Shown in pieces: positions 25,002 to 34,512 of a DNA stretch of 64,000 nt. Each line of letters begins with the position of its first letter. Position 1 is the stretch's first letter. The stretch lies in the NCBI RefSeq assembly GCF_021412565.1, contig NZ_JAKCLJ010000013.1, positions 34,267 through 98,266 on the forward strand. The letters are read 5' to 3'. Origin of the DNA: Shewanella sp. AS1 (GTDB lineage: Bacteria > Pseudomonadota > Gammaproteobacteria > Enterobacterales > Shewanellaceae). The notes below the pieces were generated by a model. It saw only the letters and a program-made list of their open reading frames with translations, had not been told where the DNA came from and ran no database searches. A program made the position numbers and the translations under genes.

Positions 25002-27104
25002 TTGTATCTGTTTGAAGGTCTCAATGAGTCTGTGTCGAACTATTTAGAACCGACACAAATTGCATTACTCAAGAGGGCTTATCAGGTCGCGCGTGATGCC
25101 CATGAAGGCCAGATGCGCACCAGTGGCGAACCTTATATTACCCATCCGGTTGCGGTTGCCCGCATCCTCGCCGATATGCGTCTCGACCATGAGACGCTGA
25201 TGGCAGCCCTGCTCCACGACACCATCGAAGATACCCCTGTCACCAAAGAGGAACTAACCGAGCTATTTGGTAAGTCGGTGGCCGAGTTGGTGGAAGGCGT
25301 CTCTAAGCTGGACAAACTTAAATTCCGCGACAAGAAAGAAGCCCAGGCAGAAAACTTCCGCAAGATGATGATGGCCATGACCCAGGACATTCGGGTTATC
25401 CTTATCAAACTCGCCGACCGCACCCATAACATGCGCACCCTAGGCGCACTGCGACCGGACAAGCGCCGTCGTATCGCCGGTGAAACCTTAGAGATTTACG
25501 CACCAATAGCCAACCGTCTGGGTATCCACAACATCAAGACGGAGCTGGAAGACTTAGGTTTTCAGGCCTACTACCCCATGCGTTATCGCGTGCTCAAAGA
25601 GGTAGTGAAAGCCGCTCGTGGTAATCGTAAAGAGCTGATTCAAAGCATAGAGGCGGCAATTAAGACCCGCCTTGAAGACACCAGCATCAAAGGCGCAGTC
25701 AAAGGCCGCGAGAAGAACCTCTATTCCATCTACAACAAGATGCGCAACAAGGAGCTGCAGTTCCAAGAGGTGATGGATATCTACGCCTTTAGGATAATCG
25801 TGGACTCCATCGACACCTGTTACCGTGTGATGGGCGCCATGCACGGCCTCTATAAGCCTCGACCCGGGCGCTTTAAAGATTATATTGCCATCCCCAAGGC
25901 CAACGGTTATCAGTCTCTGCATACCTCCTTGTTTGGCCCTCACGGCGTGCCGGTAGAGATACAGATCCGTACCGAAGATATGGATCAGATGGCCGATAAA
26001 GGGGTCGCGGCTCACTGGCTCTACAAGAACGGCGATCAGCAGCAGGGCACCACCACTCAGGTTCGCGCCCGCAAATGGATGCAGAGCCTGCTGGAACTAC
26101 AACAGAGTGCCAGCACCTCCTTTGAATTTGTGGAAAACGTCAAAACAGAACTCTTCCCCGAAGAGATCTACGTCTTTACGCCGGAAGGACGCATTCTGGA
26201 ACTTCCTGTGGGCGCCACCGCGGTGGATTTTGCCTACGAAGTGCATACCGATGTGGGTAACACCTGTGTCGGCGCCAGGGTCAACCGTCAGGCTTATCCC
26301 TTAAGTCAGCCGCTTATCTCAGGGCAGACTATCGAAATTATTACCGCCAAAGGTGCACGTCCCAATGCCGCCTGGCTTAACTTTGTAGTCACAGGTAAGG
26401 CCCGCGCAAAAATTCGTCAAGTGCTCAAGAGCCTCAAGGCGGACGATGCGGTGATCTTAGGCCAGCGCCTGCTCAATCATGCCCTTGGCAATGTCAAGCT
26501 GAGCGATATCGCCCCCGAGCAGATCGCCAAGATAGTCAAAGAGACCAAACATAAGACCCTCGACAGCCTGCTGGCCGATATCGGTCTAGGCAACGCCATG
26601 AGCATAGTGATCGCCCAGCGCCTCAAGGGTGACAGGGTCGAGCCCCATGAGCACAAAGACGCCAATATGATGCCGATCCGCGGCGCCGAAGGCATGTTGG
26701 TCTCCTTCGCCAACTGTTGCCGCCCCATTCCCGGCGATGCGGTGATCGCCCACGTCAGCCCAGGTAAAGGTTTAGTAGTCCATATGGAAAGCTGCGCCAA
26801 TATTCGCGGCTATCAGGGCGAACCTGATAAATATATTCCGGTGCACTGGGACAATGCCGAAGGTGTGGAGTTCCAGGCCAATCTGCGCATCGAACTGGTC
26901 AACCATCAGGGTGCCTTAGCGAAAATTACCTCGATTGTTGCCGGTGAAGGATCTAATATCCACAACCTGAGTACAGAGGAGCGCGATGGTCGCGTCTTCC
27001 TGATCAACTTACGGATCTCGGTCAAAGACAGGATCCATTTAGCCAATGTGATGCGCCGTATCCGGGTACTGCCCGAGGTGCTGCGCACATCGCGTAATCG
27101 TTAA
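25002..27104 (+). CDS. spoT: bifunctional (p)ppGpp synthetase/hydrolase SpoT
   Basis: Stringent-response enzyme, 700 residues, collinear with E. coli SpoT. HD hydrolase domain (His72-Asp73 in LLHDTIEDT, plus RTHNMRTLGALRPDKR), synthetase domain (about 230-345, with GREKNLYSIYNKM and KANGYQSLHT), TGS domain (about 386-447) and a C-terminal ACT domain. Starts with TTG at 25002 (GGAG 9 nt upstream), the same rare start used in E. coli. All catalytic regions look intact. Lies directly after rpoZ. Confidence 0.97.
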   Translation: MYLFEGLNESVSNYLEPTQIALLKRAYQVARDAHEGQMRTSGEPYITHPVAVARILADMRLDHETLMAALLHDTIEDTPVTKEELTELFGKSVAELVEGVSKLDKLKFRDKKEAQAENFRKMMMAMTQDIRVILIKLADRTHNMRTLGALRPDKRRRIAGETLEIYAPIANRLGIHNIKTELEDLGFQAYYPMRYRVLKEVVKAARGNRKELIQSIEAAIKTRLEDTSIKGAVKGREKNLYSIYNKMRNKELQFQEVMDIYAFRIIVDSIDTCYRVMGAMHGLYKPRPGRFKDYIAIPKANGYQSLHTSLFGPHGVPVEIQIRTEDMDQMADKGVAAHWLYKNGDQQQGTTTQVRARKWMQSLLELQQSASTSFEFVENVKTELFPEEIYVFTPEGRILELPVGATAVDFAYEVHTDVGNTCVGARVNRQAYPLSQPLISGQTIEIITAKGARPNAAWLNFVVTGKARAKIRQVLKSLKADDAVILGQRLLNHALGNVKLSDIAPEQIAKIVKETKHKTLDSLLADIGLGNAMSIVIAQRLKGDRVEPHEHKDANMMPIRGAEGMLVSFANCCRPIPGDAVIAHVSPGKGLVVHMESCANIRGYQGEPDKYIPVHWDNAEGVEFQANLRIELVNHQGALAKITSIVAGEGSNIHNLSTEERDGRVFLINLRISVKDRIHLANVMRRIRVLPEVLRTSRNR

Positions 27105-27149
27105 CCCTAAAAGCAAAACAATAATCACAACAAAAAAAGAGAGATGGTT

Positions 27150-27533
27150 ATGGCAGAAAAAATTATTATCGCAACCGACAAGGCACCACAAGCGATTGGA
27201 ACTTATTCCCAGGCGGTAAAAGTGAATGGCACTGTGTACCTTTCAGGGCAGATCCCGCTCAATCCTGAAACCATGCAGCTGGTCAGCGATGAGTTTGAGG
27301 CCCAGGTAGTGCAAGTGTTTGATAACTTAACAGCCGTATGTGAAGCCGCTGGCGGTTCGCTCAAAGATATCGTTAAACTCAATATCTTTTTGACTGACCT
27401 AAGTCACTTCGCCACGGTCAACGAGATCATGGGCCGGTATTTTACTCAGCCTTACCCTGCTCGTGCCGCCATCGGCGTTAAGCAGTTGCCAAAAGACTCG
27501 CAGGTTGAGATGGACGGCGTGATGGAGCTGTAA
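27150..27533 (+). CDS. ridA: RidA-family enamine/imine deaminase
   Basis: 127-residue trimeric Rid protein that hydrolyses reactive 2-aminoacrylate and related imines from PLP enzymes. Shows [31 protein letters not shown] (active-site Arg) and VEMDGVM (Glu). ATG 27150 follows GAGAG at good distance; an ATG 6 nt upstream is less well spaced. It separates spoT from trmH, which are adjacent in E. coli, and ends at a strong terminator. Confidence 0.93.
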   Translation: MAEKIIIATDKAPQAIGTYSQAVKVNGTVYLSGQIPLNPETMQLVSDEFEAQVVQVFDNLTAVCEAAGGSLKDIVKLNIFLTDLSHFATVNEIMGRYFTQPYPARAAIGVKQLPKDSQVEMDGVMEL

Positions 27534-27548
27534 ATCAGCCAATCAATT

Positions 27549-27577
27549 TAGGGCGCTCAGGCGCCCTTTGTTTTTTT
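27549..27577 (+). terminator. terminator after ridA
   Basis: GGGCGC/GCGCCC arms (27551-27556, 27561-27566), loop of 4, then a long T-rich tract. Ends the gmk-rpoZ-spoT-ridA transcript. Confidence 0.9.
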
Positions 27578-27614
27578 AACTTTCTGATTTTTAGAGCCGA
27601 ATAACTGATATCCC

Positions 27615-28313
27615 ATGAGCCCAGAACGTTTCGAACGCATCAATGAGATGCTGGATAACCGCCAAACTGACCTAACAGTTTGTCTGGATCAGGTGCACAA
27701 GACCAATAATATTGCTGCCGTGATCCGTACCGCCGATGCAGTCGGTATTCATCAAATTCATGCCGTCTGGCCCGATATCGAGATGCGGGTCTCAGGCAAT
27801 ACCGCCTCTGGTAGCCAGCAGTGGGTTAAAACCATCAAGCACTACCATATGGATGAGGCCAAGGCGCAGTTTAAGGCGCAGAAGATGCAAATCCTGGCGA
27901 CGAACTTCTCTGAAACTGCAGTGGATTTTCGCGAGATAGACTACACCAAACCCACTGTGGTTATCATGGGCAATGAGCGTGATGGCGTCAGCGAAGAGGG
28001 GCTGGCGATTGCCGATCAGCAGATCATCATCCCTATGATAGGCATGGTGCAGTCGCTCAATGTGTCGGTTGCGACAGCACTCATCATGTATGAAGCCCAG
28101 CGTCAGCGCGCCCAGGCAGGCATGTATGGCAAACGCACCCTGGATGAGGCCTACTGTCAGACCATGCTGTTTGAGCAGGGCCATCCCATCTACGCCAAAG
28201 CCTGCCGCCGTAAGAAGATCCCCTATCCGCGCATAGATCAGCAAGGGCAAATCGTGGCCGATGCCGACTGGTGGCAGCGAATGCGCGCTCCGGACCCCGA
28301 GGCGGAGATCTAA
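27615..28313 (+). CDS. trmH: tRNA (guanosine(18)-2'-O)-methyltransferase
   Basis: SPOUT-class enzyme making Gm18 in tRNA D-loops. 232 residues, close to E. coli TrmH: QVHKTNNIAAVIRTADAVG, the knot motifs VVIMGNERDGVSEE and IIIPMIGMVQSLNVSVATAL, and the C-terminal DADWWQRM tail. The ribosome binding site is weak. Stands alone here between ridA and an acyl-CoA synthetase instead of directly next to recG. Confidence 0.95.
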   Translation: MSPERFERINEMLDNRQTDLTVCLDQVHKTNNIAAVIRTADAVGIHQIHAVWPDIEMRVSGNTASGSQQWVKTIKHYHMDEAKAQFKAQKMQILATNFSETAVDFREIDYTKPTVVIMGNERDGVSEEGLAIADQQIIIPMIGMVQSLNVSVATALIMYEAQRQRAQAGMYGKRTLDEAYCQTMLFEQGHPIYAKACRRKKIPYPRIDQQGQIVADADWWQRMRAPDPEAEI

Positions 28314-28640
28314 TACCAAGGTGAGTGCAAAAGCGAATAGAAAAACGAATGTAAAACTCAGTACCAAACCTGTACTGGACTGACCTCTAGACCGCACCCT
28401 GTCTGGGTGTACGCCAATTTCAAATTCTTTGATATCCCACTGATTCTCAGTGCAAAGAAATTGTCATCCGCTAATATATTAGCCATACTCAATGACGCGC
28501 ATAATGATCGTTTGCGGTTCATTAATTGGGGGATTTCTGAGCCTGAACGCAGCATAAAACCTTAAGCTGCGATTAAGAAATTTCGATTAACTTAACAAGA
28601 CGATGCGGCTCAATAAACATTAAAATAAAGTGGAATAACC
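28314..28640. other. intergenic region trmH to acyl-CoA synthetase, nothing found
   Basis: 327 nt without an RNA gene, repeat, clear terminator or convincing ORF. The last ~100 nt are AT-rich and presumably hold the promoter of the next gene. Confidence 0.5.
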
Positions 28641-30296
28641 ATGGACTCATCATTCAAATCTCCCGTCGACATGCTCAAACAGTGGGTCGAACAATATGGG
28701 GACAACATCTACCTGAGACAGCCGATTAACGGCCAATATGTTGACTTTAGCTGGCGTGAAGTACAGCAAAAGATGCAACAGATTGCCGGTGCGCTGCGCC
28801 ACCTGGGGCTGGAGCCTGGCGACAAGGTCGCGATATTGTCGAAGAACTGCGCCGAGTGGTTCATTACCGATCTGGCATTAATGCATGGCGGTTATATCAG
28901 CGTCCCCATCTATCCTACGGCTAATGCCGATACCATTCGCTATGTGCTGGAGCACAGCGAAGCCAAGGCGATATTTATCGGTAAGCTGGATTACTGGGCC
29001 GATCAGGAAGCCGGTGTTGGCGGCGATCTGCTGCGTATGGCCATGCCTTACGACACTATGCCGGCGCAATATCAGTGGCAGACGCTGCTGAAAATGGGTC
29101 AGCCCTTAGTGGATACGCCTGCCATTACCGAAGATCAGATAATGACACTGATCTACACCTCAGGCTCCACAGGTAAACCCAAGGGCGCAATTCAGACCTT
29201 CGCCAGCTATGCCTGGACCTGTAAGGCCGTGGTACGCGACCTGAAGACGGGTATAGATGATCGCCTGCTCTCCTATCTGCCGCTAGCCCATATTACAGAG
29301 CGCGTTGCTATCGAAGGCTCCTCTTTCTATTCCGGCAGCTGCGTTGCCTTTGTCGAGAGCCTCGACAGCTTCGTGGCCGATGTGCAAAGAGCACGGCCGA
29401 CTGTGTTCTTCTCGGTTCCCCGTCTGTGGAGCCTGTTCCAGAAAAACATTATCGACAAGATAGGTTATGCCAAGCTTAACCTGCTGCTTAAGCTGCCTAT
29501 CATCAGCAGCATAGTGAAGAAGAAGATCCATCAGGGATTAGGTTTAAATCACTGTAATCTGCTTGGCTCAGGCTCTGCGCCGATCCCGCCATCGCTTATC
29601 GCCTGGTATCACAAGATTGGCCTGAATATCTGTGAAGCCTGGGGCATGACGGAAAACAGCGCCTACTCCATCATTAACCACCCCTTCGACGCCCGTAAAA
29701 TCGGCACGGTAGGGCGACCAATAGAAGGCTGCAGCATTAAACAGGCAGAGAGCGGCGAGCTACTGGTGAAGAGTCCGGGTCTGATGACAGGCTATTACAA
29801 ACAGCCAGAAGCCACGGCCAGCAGTTTCGATGAAGAGGGCTATTTCCGCACCGGCGATCTCTGTTCAATCGACATAGACGGCTGCGTTACCATTACAGGC
29901 CGCGTGAAAGACAACTTCAAGACGGCCAAAGGCAAGTATGTGGCGCCAGTGCCGATTGAACGTAAACTAGCACAAGACCCCCATGTGGAGCTGATCTGTA
30001 TCATAGGCTCAGGCCTGCCCCATCCAGTGGCACTGGTACAGCTTTCAGAAGGCGCTAAAATGCAGCCCAGAGAAGAGGTGCGCAGCTCACTCAAGGCGAC
30101 ACTGGACAGTGTCAATCCCCATCTGGAATCCCACGAAACTGTGGATGCCATAGTGGTGATGACTGATCCCTGGGATGTGGATAACGACGTGCTCACCCCG
30201 ACGCTCAAGATCAAGCGTCACGTGCTCGAGAGCTGCTTCAGCGATAAGGTCGATGGCCTGCGCGGCGGTAAAATTTGCTGGGAAGATGAGATTTAA
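28641..30296 (+). CDS. long-chain acyl-CoA synthetase-like AMP-binding protein
   Basis: 551 residues of the adenylate-forming superfamily; predicted to activate a fatty acid with ATP and CoA. Visible: P-loop TLIYTSGSTGKPKG (about 171-184), AWGMTENSAYS (A5), YFRTGDL (A7) and the C-terminal GRVKDNFKTAKGKYVAP with the catalytic lysine. The KTAKGKYVAP form is typical of eukaryotic-like long-chain synthetases (FAA1/ACSL group), distinct from FadD. GGAA 7 nt upstream of ATG 28641. Own terminator follows. Confidence 0.82.
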   Translation: MDSSFKSPVDMLKQWVEQYGDNIYLRQPINGQYVDFSWREVQQKMQQIAGALRHLGLEPGDKVAILSKNCAEWFITDLALMHGGYISVPIYPTANADTIRYVLEHSEAKAIFIGKLDYWADQEAGVGGDLLRMAMPYDTMPAQYQWQTLLKMGQPLVDTPAITEDQIMTLIYTSGSTGKPKGAIQTFASYAWTCKAVVRDLKTGIDDRLLSYLPLAHITERVAIEGSSFYSGSCVAFVESLDSFVADVQRARPTVFFSVPRLWSLFQKNIIDKIGYAKLNLLLKLPIISSIVKKKIHQGLGLNHCNLLGSGSAPIPPSLIAWYHKIGLNICEAWGMTENSAYSIINHPFDARKIGTVGRPIEGCSIKQAESGELLVKSPGLMTGYYKQPEATASSFDEEGYFRTGDLCSIDIDGCVTITGRVKDNFKTAKGKYVAPVPIERKLAQDPHVELICIIGSGLPHPVALVQLSEGAKMQPREEVRSSLKATLDSVNPHLESHETVDAIVVMTDPWDVDNDVLTPTLKIKRHVLESCFSDKVDGLRGGKICWEDEI

Positions 30297-30314
30297 TCTC
30301 TCCCGCTACTGAGA

Positions 30315-30342
30315 CAAAAGCACGCTTAGCGTGCTTTTTTAT
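30315..30342 (+). terminator. terminator of the acyl-CoA synthetase gene
   Basis: AAGCACGC/GCGTGCTT stem (30318-30325, 30329-30336), 3-nt loop, T run. Confidence 0.92.
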
Positions 30343-30441
30343 TTTGAACTCTGATAGTATATGTATATATTTACAGTAATCACTCTGATTCTGGCCCAAT
30401 AACCCAACGAATCCAATAAGTAACCCAACAAAAGGTACAGC

Positions 30442-32517
30442 GTGGATAGACTCGATCTGATGGCGGTAACCGACCTGAAAGGCGTGGCGGCGAAGATGGC
30501 GCAGCGACTGGATAAGCTCGGCATCAAAACCGTACAGGATCTATTATTTCACCTACCGCTGCGCTACGAAGACCGCACCCAGATCTACCCCATAGATGCC
30601 CTCTATCCCGGCAGCTACGGCACCATAGAGGCGACCATTCAGTCATCGCAAATCATCCCCGGGCGCAAGCGCATGCTCACCTGCACAGTCACAGATGAGA
30701 CTGGCATAATGACACTGCGATTCTTTAACTTCTCCATGGCACAGCGCAACGGTTTTGTTCAGGGCGCGAAAGTGCGCGCCTATGGTGAGATACGCCGCGG
30801 CAAACACCATAAAGAGATCATTCATCCCGACTATAAGGTAATGCAAGGGGACAGCCAGATAAGTCTGAGCAACACCTTGACCCCCATCTATCCCACCACC
30901 GAGGGATTAAAACAGGCCAGCTGGATTAAACTGACGGATCAAGCCTTAGCCCTGCTCAGTGATAATGAGCTGCCCGAGCTGCTGCCCGGCAATCTGCAGC
31001 CCAATCGCATCTCTCTGGTCGATGCCTTAAGACTGCTGCACCGCCCACCCGCCGATGTGGCACTGTTTGAACTGGAACAGGGCACCCATCCGGCTCAGCA
31101 GAGGTTAATTCAGGAAGAACTGCTGGCCCATAACCTGAGCATGTTAAAGCTCAGACAGCGCAGCAATCAGGACGCTGCCGTCGCCATGGCCGGCACGGGA
31201 CAACTGGTAACTCCTTTCTTGGCATCACTGCCCTTTCAGCCGACTAGTGCCCAACAACGTGTGGTGGCAGAGATAGGCAGCGATCTGCAGCAGTCTCATC
31301 CCATGATGCGCCTGGTACAGGGCGATGTGGGCTCAGGCAAGACCCTGGTCGCCGCGCTGGCGGCACTGCAGGCGATAGAAAACGGTTATCAGGTGGCCCT
31401 GATGGCGCCCACCGAGCTGCTGGCCGAACAGCACGCGGCCAACTTCGGCGCCTGGTTTGAACCCCTTGGACTCACGGTCGGCTGGCTGGCGGGCAAACTA
31501 AAGGGCAAAGCCCGCAGCTTGTCCCTTGAACAGATAAAAAGCGGTGAGGCCCATATCATTATCGGCACCCACGCTATCTTCCAGCAACAGGTCGAGTTTC
31601 ACAAACTGGCACTGATCATCATAGATGAGCAGCACAGATTCGGTGTGCACCAAAGGCTAGGACTGAGAGAAAAAGGGATCAGCCAAGGCTTTCACCCCCA
31701 TCAACTGATCATGACGGCCACACCTATCCCCAGAACCCTGGCCATGACAGCCTATGCGGATCTCGATACTTCCATCATAGATGAGCTACCGCCGGGCAGA
31801 ACGCCTGTCACCACTGTCGCCCTGCCGGATCTACGCCGCAGCGACGTGATAGACAGAGTGCGACAGGCCGCACTCAACGACGGTCGTCAGGCCTACTGGG
31901 TCTGCACCCTGATCGAAGAATCCGAGGTATTGGAGTGTCAGGCCGCCGAAGATACCGCTGAAGAACTCAAACAACAGCTACCGGAACTGGCCATAGGCCT
32001 AGTCCATGGCCGGATGAAACCGGCCGAGAAACAGCAGGTGATGGCCGATTTTAAGGCGGGCAAACTGCACCTGCTGGTGGCGACCACTGTGATAGAAGTC
32101 GGCGTCGATGTGCCCAATGCCAGCTTGATGATCATCGAAAACCCCGAGCGTTTGGGTCTGGCTCAACTGCACCAGCTCAGAGGACGAGTCGGTCGTGGCG
32201 CCGTGGCCAGTCATTGCGTGCTCATGTATAAGGCGCCTCTGTCCCACACGGCCACCAAGCGCCTCGGGGTGCTGCGCGACAGCAACGATGGCTTCGTGAT
32301 CGCCCAGAAAGATCTGGAGATCCGCGGGCCAGGAGAAGTGTTAGGCACTAAACAGACAGGATTGGTGGAGATGAAAATTGCCGATCTCATCCGCGATCAG
32401 GCGCTTATCCCCCATACCCAAAATCTGGCGCAGCACGTAATGCAGCAGGTGCCAAACAATGTGGATAACATCATACTGCGCTGGCTCGGCGAGCGGCAGC
32501 AATACGTCCAGGCCTGA
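30442..32517 (+). CDS. recG: ATP-dependent DNA helicase RecG
   Basis: Branch-migrating helicase for replication fork and R-loop processing. 691 residues, collinear with E. coli RecG. N-terminal wedge OB domain (LLFHLPLRYEDRT onwards), Walker A GDVGSGKT (294-301), DEQH box (395-398), TATPIPRTL, and the TRG region with GRVGRG. Start is GTG at 30442 with AAAGG upstream. Confidence 0.96.
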   Translation: MDRLDLMAVTDLKGVAAKMAQRLDKLGIKTVQDLLFHLPLRYEDRTQIYPIDALYPGSYGTIEATIQSSQIIPGRKRMLTCTVTDETGIMTLRFFNFSMAQRNGFVQGAKVRAYGEIRRGKHHKEIIHPDYKVMQGDSQISLSNTLTPIYPTTEGLKQASWIKLTDQALALLSDNELPELLPGNLQPNRISLVDALRLLHRPPADVALFELEQGTHPAQQRLIQEELLAHNLSMLKLRQRSNQDAAVAMAGTGQLVTPFLASLPFQPTSAQQRVVAEIGSDLQQSHPMMRLVQGDVGSGKTLVAALAALQAIENGYQVALMAPTELLAEQHAANFGAWFEPLGLTVGWLAGKLKGKARSLSLEQIKSGEAHIIIGTHAIFQQQVEFHKLALIIIDEQHRFGVHQRLGLREKGISQGFHPHQLIMTATPIPRTLAMTAYADLDTSIIDELPPGRTPVTTVALPDLRRSDVIDRVRQAALNDGRQAYWVCTLIEESEVLECQAAEDTAEELKQQLPELAIGLVHGRMKPAEKQQVMADFKAGKLHLLVATTVIEVGVDVPNASLMIIENPERLGLAQLHQLRGRVGRGAVASHCVLMYKAPLSHTATKRLGVLRDSNDGFVIAQKDLEIRGPGEVLGTKQTGLVEMKIADLIRDQALIPHTQNLAQHVMQQVPNNVDNIILRWLGERQQYVQA

Positions 32518-32706
32518 TCGAGCACAAATTGCTTATACTGAAAGCGTTATTGTGCCAGCTCTTGTGTTAGCTCTTGTATAAGCTACTAGGTTAATTATTT
32601 TTTATTTAGCCTCAGAGACCTAGACAAAATCCGGCAATTTTGCACAATGGAGCAAGCACAATACACAATGCGGCCTAAGCAAGACTAGCGACCTCAAGGA
32701 ACTCTC

Positions 32707-33582
32707 ATGCAAGTCAATCAAGAAGATAGAATTGCCCCCCAGGAAAAACGCGGTGGCGCAAGCGGACTTACCATTGCCATTGTGGTCATCCTACTCATGG
32801 TGGCGGGCGGCATCTATTATTTCCTCAATAGCAAGGATGAGGCACCGCAGACTGAACTGCAAACACCTGTCACCCTGCCGACAGAGATCCCCGAAGAACC
32901 CCTAGTCACAGATGCCCAGGTGCCTGAGCCAGAAGTGGCGCTGGTAGCCGAGCCTGAGCTCATCACGCCGACTGTTGAGCCGCAAGTGGAAGCCACTCCC
33001 CTGCCCGCCTTGGCAGAGAGTGATAGTTATGTCACCGAGCAAGCGCTCGAGGTTGCCGACGGCATGAAGATCGACCCGATCCTGGTGGAGAAAGATATAG
33101 TACGCCATTTCGTGGTATTCGTGGACAATCTGGCACAAGGCGAGTTAGCCCGAAAAGTGAGCCCGCTAAAAGCCCCCAATGGCAGCTTTAGTGTGTCGGA
33201 TGTGACAGACAAAACCTATCTTAATCCAGACAGTTACCACAGATATGATCTCTACGCTGACTTTGCTGCCGGCCTCAATGACCAGGAGTTAATGGCGACA
33301 TACAAAAAACTCTCTCCCCTGTTGAACGAGGCCTTCGAGGAACTGGGGTATAACAATCAGAACTTCGATGATCGCATGCTTAAAGCGATCGATGTCATGC
33401 TGGCCGCGCCCATTATCGAACATCCCATCGAGGTCACCAGCGTGAGCGTGAATTACCAGTTTGTCGATCCTGAGCTGGAAGCCCTGCCAAACGCTCAGAA
33501 ACTCATGATCCGTATGGGGCCACAAAACAGTAAGAAAGTGAAAGCTGCGCTACGCAAGCTAAAACTGCAACTGCAGAAGTAA
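32707..33582 (+). CDS. DUF3014 family protein
   Basis: 291 residues with one N-terminal membrane helix (about 21-41), so a type II anchored periplasmic protein. A Pro/Glu-rich linker (45-105) leads to a ~180-residue domain with VRHFVVFVDNLAQGELARKVSPL and the YHRYDLYADF segment diagnostic of DUF3014. Function unknown. AAGGA upstream of ATG 32707; own terminator downstream. The aryl polyene operon starts 200 nt further on. Confidence 0.75.
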   Translation: MQVNQEDRIAPQEKRGGASGLTIAIVVILLMVAGGIYYFLNSKDEAPQTELQTPVTLPTEIPEEPLVTDAQVPEPEVALVAEPELITPTVEPQVEATPLPALAESDSYVTEQALEVADGMKIDPILVEKDIVRHFVVFVDNLAQGELARKVSPLKAPNGSFSVSDVTDKTYLNPDSYHRYDLYADFAAGLNDQELMATYKKLSPLLNEAFEELGYNNQNFDDRMLKAIDVMLAAPIIEHPIEVTSVSVNYQFVDPELEALPNAQKLMIRMGPQNSKKVKAALRKLKLQLQK

Positions 33583-33597
33583 TTTGATTACCTGAAG

Positions 33598-33627
33598 GAA
33601 AGCCCACCTTAAACCGTGGGCTTTTTA
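33598..33627 (+). terminator. terminator of the DUF3014 gene
   Basis: AAGCCCAC/GTGGGCTT arms (33600-33607, 33616-33623) with an 8-nt loop and T run. Confidence 0.88.
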
Positions 33628-33780
33628 GTTTTCTTTGCTGCTTTTTACAACAAGGGTGCAACATAAAACCATTCGTTAATTCTCCTTTTCAGTGTAGAAT
33701 AAATGAATCACATGCCATTGATGTGGTTACTGATCATGATACGGAAAATCACGGCTTCGCGCTGTACATAGAGGCAAAGT

Positions 33781-34512
33781 ATGCAGTTAACCTTCAGCAT
33801 CCACTCAGCGGGTGCCTGGTCTCCAAACTATCAAGAGTTAACAGATTGGCAAGCTTGGCCAGATAAGACAGAGACAGAGGATCTCAAGCTCGCCGTGCCT
33901 AAGTTACCACAGGTTCCGACCATGCAGCGCAGGCGCTACAGCAAACTCACTAAGATGCTATTGGATGTTGCCTTTCAGTGCGAGGCACCAGCTAACTGTC
34001 GTACTATTTTTGCCTCCCGCCATGGCGAGCTCAACCGCACAGTGGATCTCTTGCAGGAGATTATTCAGAATCAGCCTATCTCGCCTATCGGTTTTAGTCA
34101 GTCGGTGCATAATACCGCCAGCGGGATTTTCAGTATTCTCACGGATAACCGCGCACCTTCCACCTCAATAGCCGCGGCGCAAATCACTTTGGAGCAGGCA
34201 TTAATCGAAGCCTATGGTCAATTGTGTGAAGACAACTCATCCCTGCTGCTAGTCTATGGCGATGAGCCTGTAGCCGACATCTATAAAGCGTATACCCATG
34301 AGCCAGAGCTGCCCATCGCACTGGCTTTGCAGCTCAGTCTCGATAACCCAGAAGCCGCTGGAGCTATGGGTCTTACAATCGACACCCAGCCAGAGGCGAG
34401 CGAGCAAGAAAATACGCCGCAGATAGGTTATGGCGAACTCTTACATGCTATCGCCAGCAAACAGCTCCTGCATGGCCGATTAAATCAATTTATCTGGCAA
34501 ATAACCCCATGA
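33781..34512 (+). CDS. apeC: aryl polyene ketosynthase-like chain length factor
   Basis: First gene of the aryl polyene operon. 243 residues of the beta-ketoacyl synthase-like family (PF13723 type). It covers only the N-terminal half of a ketosynthase; the SVHNTASGIFSI and RAPSTSIAAAQITLE stretches are typical, and the position of the nucleophilic cysteine holds Ala, so it should act as a chain-length factor paired with a true ketosynthase. AGAGG upstream of ATG 33781. A TAGAAT at 33695-33700 is a possible -10. Overlaps the next gene by 4 nt. The symbol is assigned from the operon order, which parallels E. coli apeC-apeR. Confidence 0.8.
   Translation: MQLTFSIHSAGAWSPNYQELTDWQAWPDKTETEDLKLAVPKLPQVPTMQRRRYSKLTKMLLDVAFQCEAPANCRTIFASRHGELNRTVDLLQEIIQNQPISPIGFSQSVHNTASGIFSILTDNRAPSTSIAAAQITLEQALIEAYGQLCEDNSSLLLVYGDEPVADIYKAYTHEPELPIALALQLSLDNPEAAGAMGLTIDTQPEASEQENTPQIGYGELLHAIASKQLLHGRLNQFIWQITP

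Noticed and set aside
28488..28553. 21-residue hydrophobic peptide ORF (MTRIMIVCGSLIGGFLSLNA...) before the acyl-CoA synthetase
   Set aside because: No ribosome binding site, no terminator or antisense RNA nearby to suggest a toxin-antitoxin unit.
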